Source of the DNA: Desulfobacteraceae bacterium UBA5852
GTDB lineage: Bacteria; Desulfobacterota; Desulfobacteria; Desulfobacterales; UBA5852
Assembly: GCA_002432195.1 (NCBI GenBank)
Contig: DJGG01000179.1
Span: forward strand, 182 to 18,120
Direction of reading: 5' to 3'
Length of the DNA stretch: 17,939 nt
Shown here: piece by piece, positions 6,732 to 15,547 of the stretch
How the letters are laid out: each line of letters starts with the position of its first letter
How positions within the stretch are numbered: position 1 is the first letter of the stretch
Translations under genes and position numbers: made by a program
The notes under the pieces: generated by a model
Databases searched by the model: none
What the model saw: the letters and a program-made list of their open reading frames with translations, nothing else
What the model was told of the DNA's origin: nothing

Positions 6732-7925
6732 ATGCGCCGATCCTATCTGTTCACCAGCGAATCCGTGGCCGAAGGCCATCCCGACAAGGTGGCCGACCAG
6801 GTGTCGGATGCCGTTCTGGACGCCTACCTGGCCGTCGACCCCCAGGCCAAGGTGGCCTGTGAAACCCTCATCACCAGCGGCAAGGTAGTGGTGGCCGGGG
6901 AGGTTTTCTCCCAGAGGTCGCACCTGGACGATGCCGCCCTGGAGGCCCTGGTGCGCACCACCATCCGGGAAATCGGTTACACCGCCGAGGCCCTGGGCTT
7001 CGACGCCGACACCTGCACGGTGCACAACCTGCTCCATTCCCAGAGCGCCAACATCCGCGACTGCGTTGAGCAGGGGGACTGCGCGCTGGGGGCCGGCGAC
7101 CAGGGCCTGATGTTCGGTTTCGCCACCAGGGAGACTCCGGAGCTCATGCCCCTGCCCATCCAGTTGGCCCACCAGCTCGTACGCCGCCAGACCGAGGTGC
7201 GCCGCAACGGCACGCTCCCCTGGTTGGGTCCCGATGCCAAGAGCCAGGTCACGGTGCGCTACGAAAACGGCGTGCCCCAGAAGGTGGTGCGCGTGGTCCT
7301 CTCCACCCAGCACGCCCCGGATCAGGCCAACCGCACCATCCGGGAGGCCGTGATCCAGGAGATTATCGAACCGGTGCTGCCGGCCTCCCTGCGGGATGCG
7401 GCCATCGACTATCTCGTCAACCCCTCGGGGCGCTTCGAGATCGGCGGGCCCCACGCCGACACCGGCCTCACGGGCCGCAAGATCATCGTGGACACCTACG
7501 GCGGCAGCTGCCCCCACGGCGGCGGGGCCTTTTCGGGCAAGGATCCCACGAAGGTGGACCGTTCGGCCGCCTATGCCGCCCGCCATCTGGCCAAAAACGT
7601 CGTGGCGGCGGGACTTGCGGACCGCTGCACCGTGCAGGTGGCCTACGCCATCGGCCGGGCGGAACCGGTTTCCGTGGCCCTCGACTTCCACGGCACCGGA
7701 CGGGTGGAGGAGGAGGTCGCCATCGGCGCCGTGGGCCGTGTTTTCGATCTGCGGCCGGCCGGCATCATCCGCAGCCTCGACCTCCGGCGCCCCATCTACC
7801 GCCGCACCGCGGCCTTCGGTCATTTCGGCCGGGAGTACGACCGTTTCACCTGGGAGGAGCGGGACAAAGTGGCGGAACTCCAGGAAGTCCTGGCGGGCCA
7901 GCCCATTGCGGCCCGCGCCAATTAG
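6732..7925 (+). CDS. metK: S-adenosylmethionine synthetase
   Basis: A 397-residue enzyme making S-adenosylmethionine from methionine and ATP in the cytoplasm. Family marks: TSESVAEGHPDKVADQVSD at the N-terminus (HPDK 16-19), the signature GAGDQG (120-125), STQHAPDQ (191-198), and the phosphate-binding GGGAFSGKDPTKVDRSAAYAAR (263-284). Length is as expected (E. coli about 384). The start is fixed by GAAGGAG six bases before the ATG; the frame is open further upstream, but only through the riboswitch. Expression should be controlled by the SAM-I switch and terminator just upstream. No ahcY or other methyl-cycle gene follows. Confidence 0.98.
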   Translation: MRRSYLFTSESVAEGHPDKVADQVSDAVLDAYLAVDPQAKVACETLITSGKVVVAGEVFSQRSHLDDAALEALVRTTIREIGYTAEALGFDADTCTVHNLLHSQSANIRDCVEQGDCALGAGDQGLMFGFATRETPELMPLPIQLAHQLVRRQTEVRRNGTLPWLGPDAKSQVTVRYENGVPQKVVRVVLSTQHAPDQANRTIREAVIQEIIEPVLPASLRDAAIDYLVNPSGRFEIGGPHADTGLTGRKIIVDTYGGSCPHGGGAFSGKDPTKVDRSAAYAARHLAKNVVAAGLADRCTVQVAYAIGRAEPVSVALDFHGTGRVEEEVAIGAVGRVFDLRPAGIIRSLDLRRPIYRRTAAFGHFGREYDRFTWEERDKVAELQEVLAGQPIAARAN

Positions 7926-7952
7926 CGGCCATCGCGGAAAAGTCTTCGGGCC

Positions 7953-7989
7953 CCGTCGCCGCCTTAGCCGAGCTCCCCGGCGGCGACGG
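7953..7989 (+). terminator. Hairpin after metK (terminator-like, no U-run)
   Basis: CCGTCGCCGCC (7953-7963) is the exact reverse complement of GGCGGCGACGG (7979-7989), with a 15-base loop. It begins 27 bp after the metK stop codon. The absence of a T-run argues against a standard intrinsic terminator. It may protect the 3' end or assist Rho-dependent ending. Confidence 0.5.
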
Positions 7990-8003
7990 TGTGGACCCTC
8001 GTG

Positions 8004-8028
8004 GCCCCCTCTGATATAGGAAGGGGGC
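8004..8028 (+). promoter_or_regulatory. Short inverted repeat in the ilvN leader
   Basis: GCCCCCT (8004-8010) pairs with AGGGGGC (8022-8028) around an 11-base AT-richer loop containing GATATAGG. It lies about 85 bp before the ilvN start. It could be an operator or a leader hairpin. Nothing in the sequence decides between these, and no clear promoter was found. Confidence 0.35.
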
Positions 8029-8111
8029 GCACCGGCGGAACAGCCCGTGACGCAACCCCAGCCGTCGGAAGTCCGGTCCCCGCGGCCCAATCGCCAACCC
8101 CCCGGGACACC

Positions 8112-8651
8112 ATGGCACGCAAAACCGTCACTGCTTCCCCTTCCAAGGCTCTCCCGCCCGGAAAAGCCGTCGATCACCACACCATCACCATGCTGGTGGA
8201 AAACGAGCCCGGCGTCACCGCGCGGGTGACGGGGCTTTTCGCCGGACGCGGGTTCAATATCGAGACCATCTGCGGGGCCCCCACGGCCAACCCCCAGATG
8301 TCGCGCATCACCATCACCACCCTGGCCTCGGCGGATGAGCTCGAGCACATCATGAAACAGCTTCGGCGCCTGATCAACGTCATCAAGGTGCGGCACATGA
8401 CCGGCGACGATGCCCTGCGCCGGGAGATGGCCCTGATCTGCGTCAAGGCCCAACCCGCCGACCGACCCGAGATCCGCAGCATCGTGGAGACCTTCCGGGC
8501 CCGCATCGTGGACACCGGCGCCACCCACTATATCGTGGAGGTCACCGGCCGCCGGCCCAAGATCGAAGCCCTCATCGGCCTGCTGGAGCCTTACGGCATC
8601 AAGAAGCTCACGCGTTCGGGGATCCTGGCGCTATACCGCGAAACCGACTGA
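8112..8651 (+). CDS. ilvN: Acetolactate synthase small (regulatory) subunit
   Basis: A 179-residue regulatory subunit of acetohydroxyacid synthase, the first common enzyme of branched-chain amino acid synthesis. An ACT domain (about 23-95: ITMLVENEPGVTARVTGLFAGRGFNIETI) would bind valine for feedback inhibition. The C-terminal ALS-small-subunit domain (about 97-172) ends in EPYGIKKLTRSGILALYR. The first 20 residues are a non-conserved basic/proline-rich extension, so ATG 8112 is preferred over longer alternatives but has only a weak GGGA before it. The family would also fit the name ilvH. The large subunit ilvB/ilvI, normally next door, is not in the window. Confidence 0.94.
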   Translation: MARKTVTASPSKALPPGKAVDHHTITMLVENEPGVTARVTGLFAGRGFNIETICGAPTANPQMSRITITTLASADELEHIMKQLRRLINVIKVRHMTGDDALRREMALICVKAQPADRPEIRSIVETFRARIVDTGATHYIVEVTGRRPKIEALIGLLEPYGIKKLTRSGILALYRETD

Positions 8652-8793
8652 AAGAGGGTCGCGAAGCTTCGCCTCGGGGCGCCGGGCTGCGTTGCGGGGC
8701 TTGGGGAAATGCTCACCACCCGCAGGTGGCTCCGCTTCCCCCCGCGCCCCGCGCCTTGCCCGACGCCCCGATGCTCGCTTCGCGACCCTCTTT
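8651..8793. repeat. 143-nt imperfect palindrome between convergent genes
   Basis: The outer arms AAAGAGGGTCGCGAAGC (8651-8667) and GCTTCGCGACCCTCTTT (8777-8793) are perfectly complementary over 17 bp. Further nested pairs are CGGGGCG/CGCCCCG (8675-8681, 8764-8770), CGGGC/GCCCG (8683-8687, 8758-8762), GCGGGGC/GCCCCGC (8694-8700, 8746-8752), GGGGAA/TTCCCC (8703-8708, 8736-8741) and CCACC/GGTGG (8716-8720, 8725-8729) around loop CGCA. The arm starts on the last base of the ilvN stop codon. It may serve as a bidirectional terminator for ilvN and the small membrane-protein gene. Its size and nested design also suit a dispersed palindromic element. Confidence 0.85.
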
Positions 8794-8873
8794 CCATCGC
8801 CGAGCCCAATGAGCGCAAAGCCTCCCCCCGGAGCGCCGGGCGGGTCCTCGGCCGCGGGATTCTCCGGAAGAGC

Positions 8874-9098
8874 TTAGTTGTTGGGATTCCGGCCCAGAAG
8901 CCACTTCATCAGCAGCAGGGCCGTGGGAGCCAGGTGGAAAAGGAGGTCGAAGATATCCAGCGGGCGGGTCAGAGTGCCGGCCACCAGCATTTCCAGCTTT
9001 TCCAACACGTGGGGCCGGGGACGCAGGGGTGCCAGCAGCAAGGCTGCCGCGGCGGCGATGAGCAGGAAATCGGGGATCCTGCCTAGCAGACGGCGCAT
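8874..9098 (-). CDS. Small two-helix membrane protein
   Basis: A 74-residue protein with two hydrophobic segments: about 9-24 (PDFLLIAAAAALLLAP) and about 51-68 (DLLFHLAPTALLLMKWLL). They are joined by a short conserved-looking link with HVLEKLEMLVAGTLTRPLDIFD. The start at 9098 is set by GGGAG eight bases upstream. The longer frame to 9137 has no such site. The gene overlaps the end of the NERD gene by 16 bp, so the two are co-translated or at least co-transcribed. Similar short proteins occur next to transporter genes in other bacteria, as far as I recall, but the role is unknown. I assign no function. Confidence 0.75.
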   Translation of the reverse strand: MRRLLGRIPDFLLIAAAAALLLAPLRPRPHVLEKLEMLVAGTLTRPLDIFDLLFHLAPTALLLMKWLLGRNPNN

Positions 9099-9997
9099 GC
9101 GCGCGTCTCCCGGGAACAGCCCGCAACATCGCGGCACTTCTGCTCAAGCTGGTGGACGATGCGGGCCATCTGCTCCGGAGAGAGGGTCCGCGGGGGGATG
9201 TGGCGGAAAAGGGAATCGAATTGCCCCGGGTTGACCACGGGGAGTCCCTCGGGGGAGGTGCGCTTCACGAACCACCCCGGCAAGGCCAGGACGGCGCGGG
9301 CCGCCAGAGGTTCTCCCGCCGCGGTGCTCAGCCACTCCGAGAGCCACTGGGCCCGGGCCTGGGCCTGGGGGACCATCTCCTGGTCGTAGCCGTCGGGGAA
9401 CCGCAGGCAGCGCCCGTCGTATTCCACCACCGCCTGCCGGCGGCCGTCTTCCCGCAATGGCTTGGCCCGCGCCCTGGTCTCCACGGCAAACACCCCATTG
9501 ACCCCCACCACCACGTGATCGATGTCGAAACCCTCGGCCGGAAAGCCGTGGAACACATGGAAGCCGGAGCGCATCAGGCGGTTGAGCGCGTGACCCACGG
9601 CCATCTCCCCCAGATAACCCAGGCGCAGGTTGCGCCGCTCGGCCAGCAGCCGCCGCAGCCGCACCAGGCTGAAGGCCGCGAAAGCGCCCGAAAGGCCCAC
9701 CAGCCCCAGCACCCCCACCCAGGTGGCCGCAAGGGCGCCGAAGTGGAGATGGGAGATGTAAATGGCATAGAGGGCCGTGGGCAGCACCAGCAGGGTGACC
9801 ACCTGGATGGTGATCTCTTCCGAGAGGGTCTCCAGGCGCGCCAGAAGGTCCTGGCCGGGGAAGCGCTCCAGGGATTGGGCGACGGGCGCTACCCGCCGTC
9901 GCCGGCGCTGCCAGCGCACCAGTTGCGCCAGGCCGGCGATCAGCACCAGGCCCGCGCCCGTGGGCAGAAGCGGCAGAACCACTTGCGTCAGTGACAT
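9083..9997 (-). CDS. Membrane-anchored NERD-domain protein
   Basis: A 304-residue protein. Three likely membrane helices occupy about 5-27, 65-84 and 90-112, followed by a basic stretch. A NERD (nuclease-related) domain spans about 125-240: YLGEMAVGHALNRL (Glu131), FDIDHVVVGVNGVFAVETRARAK (Asp158, Asp160, Glu173). The usual E-x-K of this restriction-nuclease-like fold reads ETR here, with Lys179 nearby. The last 15 residues are cysteine-rich (Cys288, 294, 301, 304). Start ATG 9997 is preferred to GTG 10030, though neither has a good ribosome-binding site. Nuclease activity is suggested by fold only and is not shown. Confidence 0.85.
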   Translation of the reverse strand: MSLTQVVLPLLPTGAGLVLIAGLAQLVRWQRRRRRVAPVAQSLERFPGQDLLARLETLSEEITIQVVTLLVLPTALYAIYISHLHFGALAATWVGVLGLVGLSGAFAAFSLVRLRRLLAERRNLRLGYLGEMAVGHALNRLMRSGFHVFHGFPAEGFDIDHVVVGVNGVFAVETRARAKPLREDGRRQAVVEYDGRCLRFPDGYDQEMVPQAQARAQWLSEWLSTAAGEPLAARAVLALPGWFVKRTSPEGLPVVNPGQFDSLFRHIPPRTLSPEQMARIVHQLEQKCRDVAGCSRETRACAVC

Positions 9998-10093
9998 GAC
10001 CCCCCCGGTGGCTGGACGATTTGCGCGCACGCGGCGCCAGGTGCCGGAAGCACCCCCCGCAGGCAGGCGGCCTAAATGATTTCGCAGCGCTTG

Positions 10094-11946
<1,853 letters not shown>

Positions 11947-11950
<4 letters not shown>

Positions 11951-12096
11951 GGCGCTCGGCTTTCCATGGGCGGCCTCGGCACTCCCTGACGCGGGGCGCC
12001 GGCGCCGGGTCTGTGGCCCGGGGTGCGGTCGATCCACAGGCGGTTGATTCGGGAATCCGCGGCCGCGGCCCGGGCAAGGCGTCTGGGAAACACCAT
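11947..12096 (-). CDS. Possible 49-codon upstream frame coupled to recQ
   Basis: ATG at 12096 is preceded by AGGGAG (12102-12107) with a five-base spacer. The frame runs 49 codons and its TGA overlaps the recQ ATG as ATGA. The product is very basic and proline-rich (MVFPRRLARAAAADSRINRL at the start) and resembles nothing I recognise. Its existence rests on the ribosome-binding site and the overlap only. In this GC-rich DNA chance frames are common. Confidence 0.3.
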
Positions 12097-12133
12097 CCCG
12101 GCTCCCTGCTGGCTCGGGTTGGCGCTGAAACCG

Positions 12134-12162
12134 AGCATACCGCGACGGCTTCGGCGGCACAA
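12134..12162 (-). promoter_or_regulatory. Putative recQ promoter
   Basis: On the minus strand TTGTGC (12162-12157) and TATGCT (12139-12134) are 17 bp apart. The transcript would start near 12127, upstream of the short frame at 12096 and of recQ. The -35 match is weak. Confidence 0.35.
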
Positions 12163-12204
12163 TACCCGGGGCCGGGAATGCCAAGGTGAAGGGCTTGGTG
12201 GTCC

Positions 12205-13416
12205 TCAGGGATCGCCCCGGCGGGCCCCGTCCCGCCCCAGCCGCTGGAGAGCCAGGGGTCCCAGGGCGCAACCGGCGCCCATGAGGAGGAAGGCCGCGCC
12301 CCAGGCCAGGCCCGGGCGAAGGGCCAGCCCGTCCAGCACCAGACCCACGGCCAGAGGGCCCAGGAAAGCCGCACCGAAGCCCAGGGTGGAGTGGACGGCC
12401 AGGGTGGCGCCGCGGCCGCCGGCCGGAGCGCTGGCCACCGCCCCGGCCGTGAGGGACGCCGAATCCCCCAGCACGAAGACCCCGTACACCAGGCTGAGGA
12501 GCACCACGAGGCCGTAAGGCAGGGGGGCCGCGAAGCCCACCAGGGGGCTCAGCAGGGCCGAGACCAGCATGATGCGTACCACCGTTGCCCGGCGCCCCCG
12601 GCGGCGGGCGATTTCGTTGCCCAGGATGCTCGCCGGCAGACCGATGAGATTGATCAGCGCCGCCACCTGGGTGGGGCTCAGGCTCCAGGCCTCCACGGGC
12701 GCCAGCCGCCGGCTGTACTCCAGAAAGGCCACCACCCAGGAGCGCAGGCTGAACAATTCCCACATGTGCGCGGCATAGCCCAGGATATAAGCCATGGCCG
12801 TGCGGCTGCGCAGCACGGGCCGCAAGTCCATGAGGGGCCGGGGCGAGGCTTGGCCGGAGGTCCGCCCCCGGGGGGCCCAGGCGAGCACCACCCCCGCGCC
12901 GGCGAGGGTCACCAGGCCCGCCGCGGCGAAGGCCCACTGCCAGCCGGCGCGCTGGTTGACCTCGCCCGCCAGCAGGTATGAGAGGCTGGCCCCGATGCTG
13001 AAGGACGCCGTGTAGAAGGAAACGTACCGCGACTGAAGAGGGCCTTCCACGTGATCGCTGAGCAGTTTCAGCCCGGGCATGTAAATCCCCGCGAGACTGA
13101 CCCCCGCCAGGAGCCGGAAAACCAGGGCCGACCAGAAGCCCCGGGCCGCCCAGGCGAACCCCAGGGCGGCCAGGGTCCCCAGCAGAATGCCCGCGAGCAG
13201 GATGCGCCGGGCGTCCAGGCGGTCGGTGCCGGCGGTGAGCAACGGCACCGCCAGCACATAGGCGCCATAGTAGATGGCGCTCAGCCACCCCGCCTGGGTG
13301 TGGCTGAGATCCCAGATCTCCAGGAAATGGGGCAGCAGCGAGGCGAAGGTGGCGAAACCCGCCAGCCCGAGGATCTCGGCCCCGCAAAGCGCCAGGGTGA
13401 TCCGCAGGGGACTCAT
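12205..13416 (-). CDS. Major facilitator superfamily permease
   Basis: A 403-residue protein with about twelve hydrophobic helices in two halves, split by a basic loop (WAPRGRTSGQASPRPLMDLRPVLRSR) near its middle. The loop between helices 2 and 3 reads GTDRLDARRILLAGILLG, an MFS motif A variant. Substrate is not evident. Two starts are possible, ATG 13425 and ATG 13416. I prefer 13416 because its ATG overlaps the TGA of a short frame (13413-13487) with an excellent ribosome-binding site, and neither ATG has one of its own. It is followed by recQ on the same strand after 254 bp. An MFS assignment is safe; anything more is not. Confidence 0.88.
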   Translation of the reverse strand: MSPLRITLALCGAEILGLAGFATFASLLPHFLEIWDLSHTQAGWLSAIYYGAYVLAVPLLTAGTDRLDARRILLAGILLGTLAALGFAWAARGFWSALVFRLLAGVSLAGIYMPGLKLLSDHVEGPLQSRYVSFYTASFSIGASLSYLLAGEVNQRAGWQWAFAAAGLVTLAGAGVVLAWAPRGRTSGQASPRPLMDLRPVLRSRTAMAYILGYAAHMWELFSLRSWVVAFLEYSRRLAPVEAWSLSPTQVAALINLIGLPASILGNEIARRRGRRATVVRIMLVSALLSPLVGFAAPLPYGLVVLLSLVYGVFVLGDSASLTAGAVASAPAGGRGATLAVHSTLGFGAAFLGPLAVGLVLDGLALRPGLAWGAAFLLMGAGCALGPLALQRLGRDGARRGDP

Positions 13417-13487
13417 GGGACCCATGGGTTTCGGCGGGCCGGCCCCCGACCGCTGGGCTGAACGAGGGTGCAGGTATGCAGGGCCAC
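13413..13487 (-). CDS. Possible 24-codon leader peptide upstream of the MFS gene
   Basis: A GTG at 13487 follows a perfect AAGGAGG (13499-13493) at five-base spacing, the strongest ribosome-binding site in this part of the window. The frame is 24 codons long, begins (f)MALHTCTLVQPSGR, and ends in NPWVP before a TGA that overlaps the MFS start as ATGA. This geometry suits translational coupling. The terminal Pro before UGA recalls the arrest peptide TnaC only loosely. It could instead be a chance frame next to a site used in another way. Confidence 0.5.
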   Translation of the reverse strand: MALHTCTLVQPSGRGPARRNPWVP

Positions 13488-13492
13488 CCGAT

Positions 13493-13499
13493 CCTCCTT
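13493..13499 (-). promoter_or_regulatory. Perfect Shine-Dalgarno site of the leader frame
   Basis: AAGGAGG on the minus strand is complementary to the 16S anti-Shine-Dalgarno core. The nearest start is GTG 13487. It is about 77 nt from the MFS ATG, too far to serve that gene directly. Confidence 0.65.
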
Positions 13500-13684
13500 G
13501 ACCGACGGGTGTTGGCTGCGCTGCGCCGCGGGATGCGGCGGCAGGGACTGTGACCGCACGCGAGCCATGCGGCGGTAGGGCGGGAAACCGACCTCGTGCA
13601 ACACAGATTCCCTGCCGCGCGTCACTTTTTCAGGCTGCGGCGCGGTTGGTCCGCGGCCCCTCGAGTCGGGGGCGCGGCCGGCCT

Positions 13685-14224
13685 TCAGCGGTCGTCCCGG
13701 CGCACCACGGCGGGCGCCCGCAGACCGTCCACCATGCGCCGCACCTGCCGCAACAGGACCAGATACCCCAGGCAAGCCGCCGCAATCCCGGCGTCCTGCA
13801 GGCTGCGAAAGACCACGGCGTGCACCACCGTCCCCCAGCCGCTGTAACCCTCGGAGAAATGGACCGCCAGGGGCCAGAAGAGGGACACCGGGGCGCTGGT
13901 GAACAGCAGGTCGGCGGCCAGGTGGGAGAAGACCAGCAGAAAACCCATGCGGAAGCTGACGCGGGGTACCCGGGGGCCCAGCCGCCACAGGTGCGCGGCC
14001 GCCCATCCGGCCACCAGGGCGAAAACGAGGCTGTGGGTCGGGCCCCGGTGCAGGGCGTTGCCGTTGCCGTACAGCAGCAACCCCAGCAGCACGTCCAGGT
14101 CCGGCAGATTGGCCAGGAGCGCCACCAGCAGCAGCCGTCCCGGCAGGGACGAGGTGTCCTCCTCGCGCCGACCGGTCTCGGAAAGCGCCCATCCGATGGC
14201 CGTATGTCCCAAGGGCAATGGCAT
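13685..14224 (-). CDS. Membrane-bound metal-dependent hydrolase, YdjM/DUF457 type
   Basis: A 179-residue inner-membrane protein with the metal-binding marks of this family: His7 in PLGHTAIG, NLPDLD (39-44), HRGPTHS (59-65) and FSHLAADLL (99-107). Between them are four or so hydrophobic helices. E. coli YdjM is the named relative; its substrate is unknown. ATG 14224 is chosen over 14230 because GAGGG (14235-14231) lies six bases before it but directly abuts the other. A large inverted repeat lies just upstream. The 198 bp between its stop and the leader frame of the MFS gene hold no gene I can support. Confidence 0.85.
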   Translation of the reverse strand: MPLPLGHTAIGWALSETGRREEDTSSLPGRLLLVALLANLPDLDVLLGLLLYGNGNALHRGPTHSLVFALVAGWAAAHLWRLGPRVPRVSFRMGFLLVFSHLAADLLFTSAPVSLFWPLAVHFSEGYSGWGTVVHAVVFRSLQDAGIAAACLGYLVLLRQVRRMVDGLRAPAVVRRDDR

Positions 14225-14252
14225 ACCCATCCCTCGCTGGGTGCAAATCGTT

Positions 14253-14336
14253 CGTGCCCACCCCTGGAGTTTGGCGGGGCCCGCCGACGCCCGATCCTCG
14301 CCTAGCGATCAGGGCGCCCTCCAGGAGGTGGGCACG
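14253..14336. repeat. Inverted repeat upstream of the YdjM-type gene
   Basis: CGTGCCCACCCCTGGAG (14253-14269) pairs with CTCCAGGAGGTGGGCACG (14319-14336) over 17 bp with a single bulged A. The 49-base centre contains a smaller GGCGGG/CCCGCC hairpin (14273-14285 region) and a GATC...GATC inverted pair. Because it lies at the 5' side of the gene it could fold in the mRNA leader or bind a regulator. Confidence 0.7.
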
Positions 14337-14410
14337 TGTTGGTGAGGGGAAAAGCAGCAGTTTTCGTGCCACCCCGGGGCCATTTCGCCTGCCGGGATCT
14401 AAGAACTCCT

Positions 14411-14426
14411 AACCGGTTGGTATAAT
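14411..14426 (+). promoter_or_regulatory. Extended -10 promoter overlapping a palindrome, no gene assigned downstream
   Basis: TGGTATAAT (14418-14426) is a perfect extended -10 element on the + strand. It overlaps the palindrome AACCGGTT (14411-14418), which could be an operator. No convincing -35 box is seen. Transcription would run into 260 bp without a clear gene, toward the end of the convergent potC. A small RNA or antisense transcript is one possibility. Confidence 0.45.
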
Positions 14427-14692
14427 TAACATTGCATTGTTCGGCGCTGACGACCTGGCGCGGCCCGACGATTTTTCGAGTCTCCATTACTGGGAAAAAA
14501 GTTACCCATGGGGAAGCGTATTGCGCACCCACCGGATCAACGGGCTGTGGATCAACTGCGCCTCAGGCTGAAAGGCTGCGTTGCGGCACAAACCTGATCA
14601 CGGCACGCCCCCCGGGGGATACGGCGCTCCGTCCGGGCACGGCCGTGCCAAGGTTGCGGCGCAAGGCCACTATCGGACTTTTTTCGGATCCG
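14427..14692. other. Intergenic stretch without a supported gene
   Basis: This gap between the + strand extended -10 and the end of potC is less GC-rich than its surroundings in its first 100 bases. A 29-codon frame starts at ATG 14508, without a convincing ribosome-binding site. A perfect 14-bp palindrome GGCACGGCCGTGCC lies at 14636-14649 and could end pot transcription or convergent transcription, but no U-run accompanies it. Confidence 0.5.
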
Positions 14693-15547
14693 TCAAACCT
14701 GGCGGCGGCTGAAGTAGAGATTGGCCACGGCGGCGGTGGAGGTGCCCACGATGAGCAGGAACGAAATGGCGTTGATCACCGGGGTGCTGCCGTCGCGCAC
14801 CTGGAGGTAGAGGTTGATGGGCAGGGTGGTTTCCGAGCCCACCAGGAAGAGCGTGGTGTTGAAGTTCTCGAAGGACATGAGGAAGGCCACGGCCGCCGCC
14901 CCCACGATGGCCGGCCGCAGGAAACGCAAGGTGATGAACCAGATGGCCGCCAGGCGTCCGGCCCCCAGGTTCATGGCCGCCTCCTCCAGGGTGCGGTCGA
15001 ACTTGCGCAGGCGGGCCGAGACGATGAGGGTCACCAGGGTGGCGATGAAGGAGAACTGCCCCAGCACCACCAGCCAGAACCCCGGGCGCAGCAGGCCCAC
15101 GTCGATGCCCCAGCGGTTCTCGACGAACAGCCCCAGGCTGTTGGCGAACAACAGAATGGAGATGCCCAGGATGACCCCCGGGATCACCAGGGGGGCCAGC
15201 ATCAGGAAATAGAGCAGCCCCTTCAGGGGGAAATGCTCCTGCTCGAAGAGGAAGGCCGCACAGACCCCCACGGCCGTGGAGAGCAGCGTGACCCAGAAAG
15301 CCACCTGGACGCTCGCCCAGATGCTGTCCAGGTTGACCCGGTCGTGGAAGATCCCCATCCGGTGGGGCAGCGCCCCCGTGAACCACTCCAGGGTGAAGCC
15401 CTTCCAGGGGAGCGCCGGGAACTGGGAGTCGTTGAAGGCCAGGACACAGGTCACCAGCAGGGGCGCGAAGAGAAAGGCGAAGTAGAGCCCGATGTACAGA
15501 CGGTAGCCGGCGATGTAGGCCGGCTGGTTGGGGAGGCTGCGGATCAT
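14693..15547 (-). CDS. potC: Polyamine-type ABC transporter permease (PotC-like)
   Basis: A 284-residue inner-membrane subunit with about six helices. The cytoplasmic EAA loop that docks on the ATPase is LEEAAMNLGAGRLAAIWFIT (188-207). The segment VIPGVILGISILLFAN (121-136) is typical of spermidine/putrescine permeases. Its ATG overlaps the potB TGA by ATGA, so translation is coupled. It is the last gene of the operon read potD-A-B-C. Polyamine uptake is the likely role by family, but related systems carry other small organic ligands. Confidence 0.9.
   Translation of the reverse strand: MIRSLPNQPAYIAGYRLYIGLYFAFLFAPLLVTCVLAFNDSQFPALPWKGFTLEWFTGALPHRMGIFHDRVNLDSIWASVQVAFWVTLLSTAVGVCAAFLFEQEHFPLKGLLYFLMLAPLVIPGVILGISILLFANSLGLFVENRWGIDVGLLRPGFWLVVLGQFSFIATLVTLIVSARLRKFDRTLEEAAMNLGAGRLAAIWFITLRFLRPAIVGAAAVAFLMSFENFNTTLFLVGSETTLPINLYLQVRDGSTPVINAISFLLIVGTSTAAVANLYFSRRQV

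Noticed and set aside
6219..8528. Minus-strand frame of 769 codons across metK and ilvN
   Set aside because: It runs through two well-supported genes and the riboswitch on the other strand, with no domain of its own.
13413..14372. Minus-strand frame of 319 codons covering the YdjM-type gene
   Set aside because: It overlaps the metal-hydrolase gene in another frame and has shadow composition; only its last 24 codons, behind AAGGAGG, look possibly translated.
14508..14597. 29-codon plus-strand frame starting ATGGGGAAGCG
   Set aside because: No proper ribosome-binding site and no recognisable product; kept only as part of the intergenic description.
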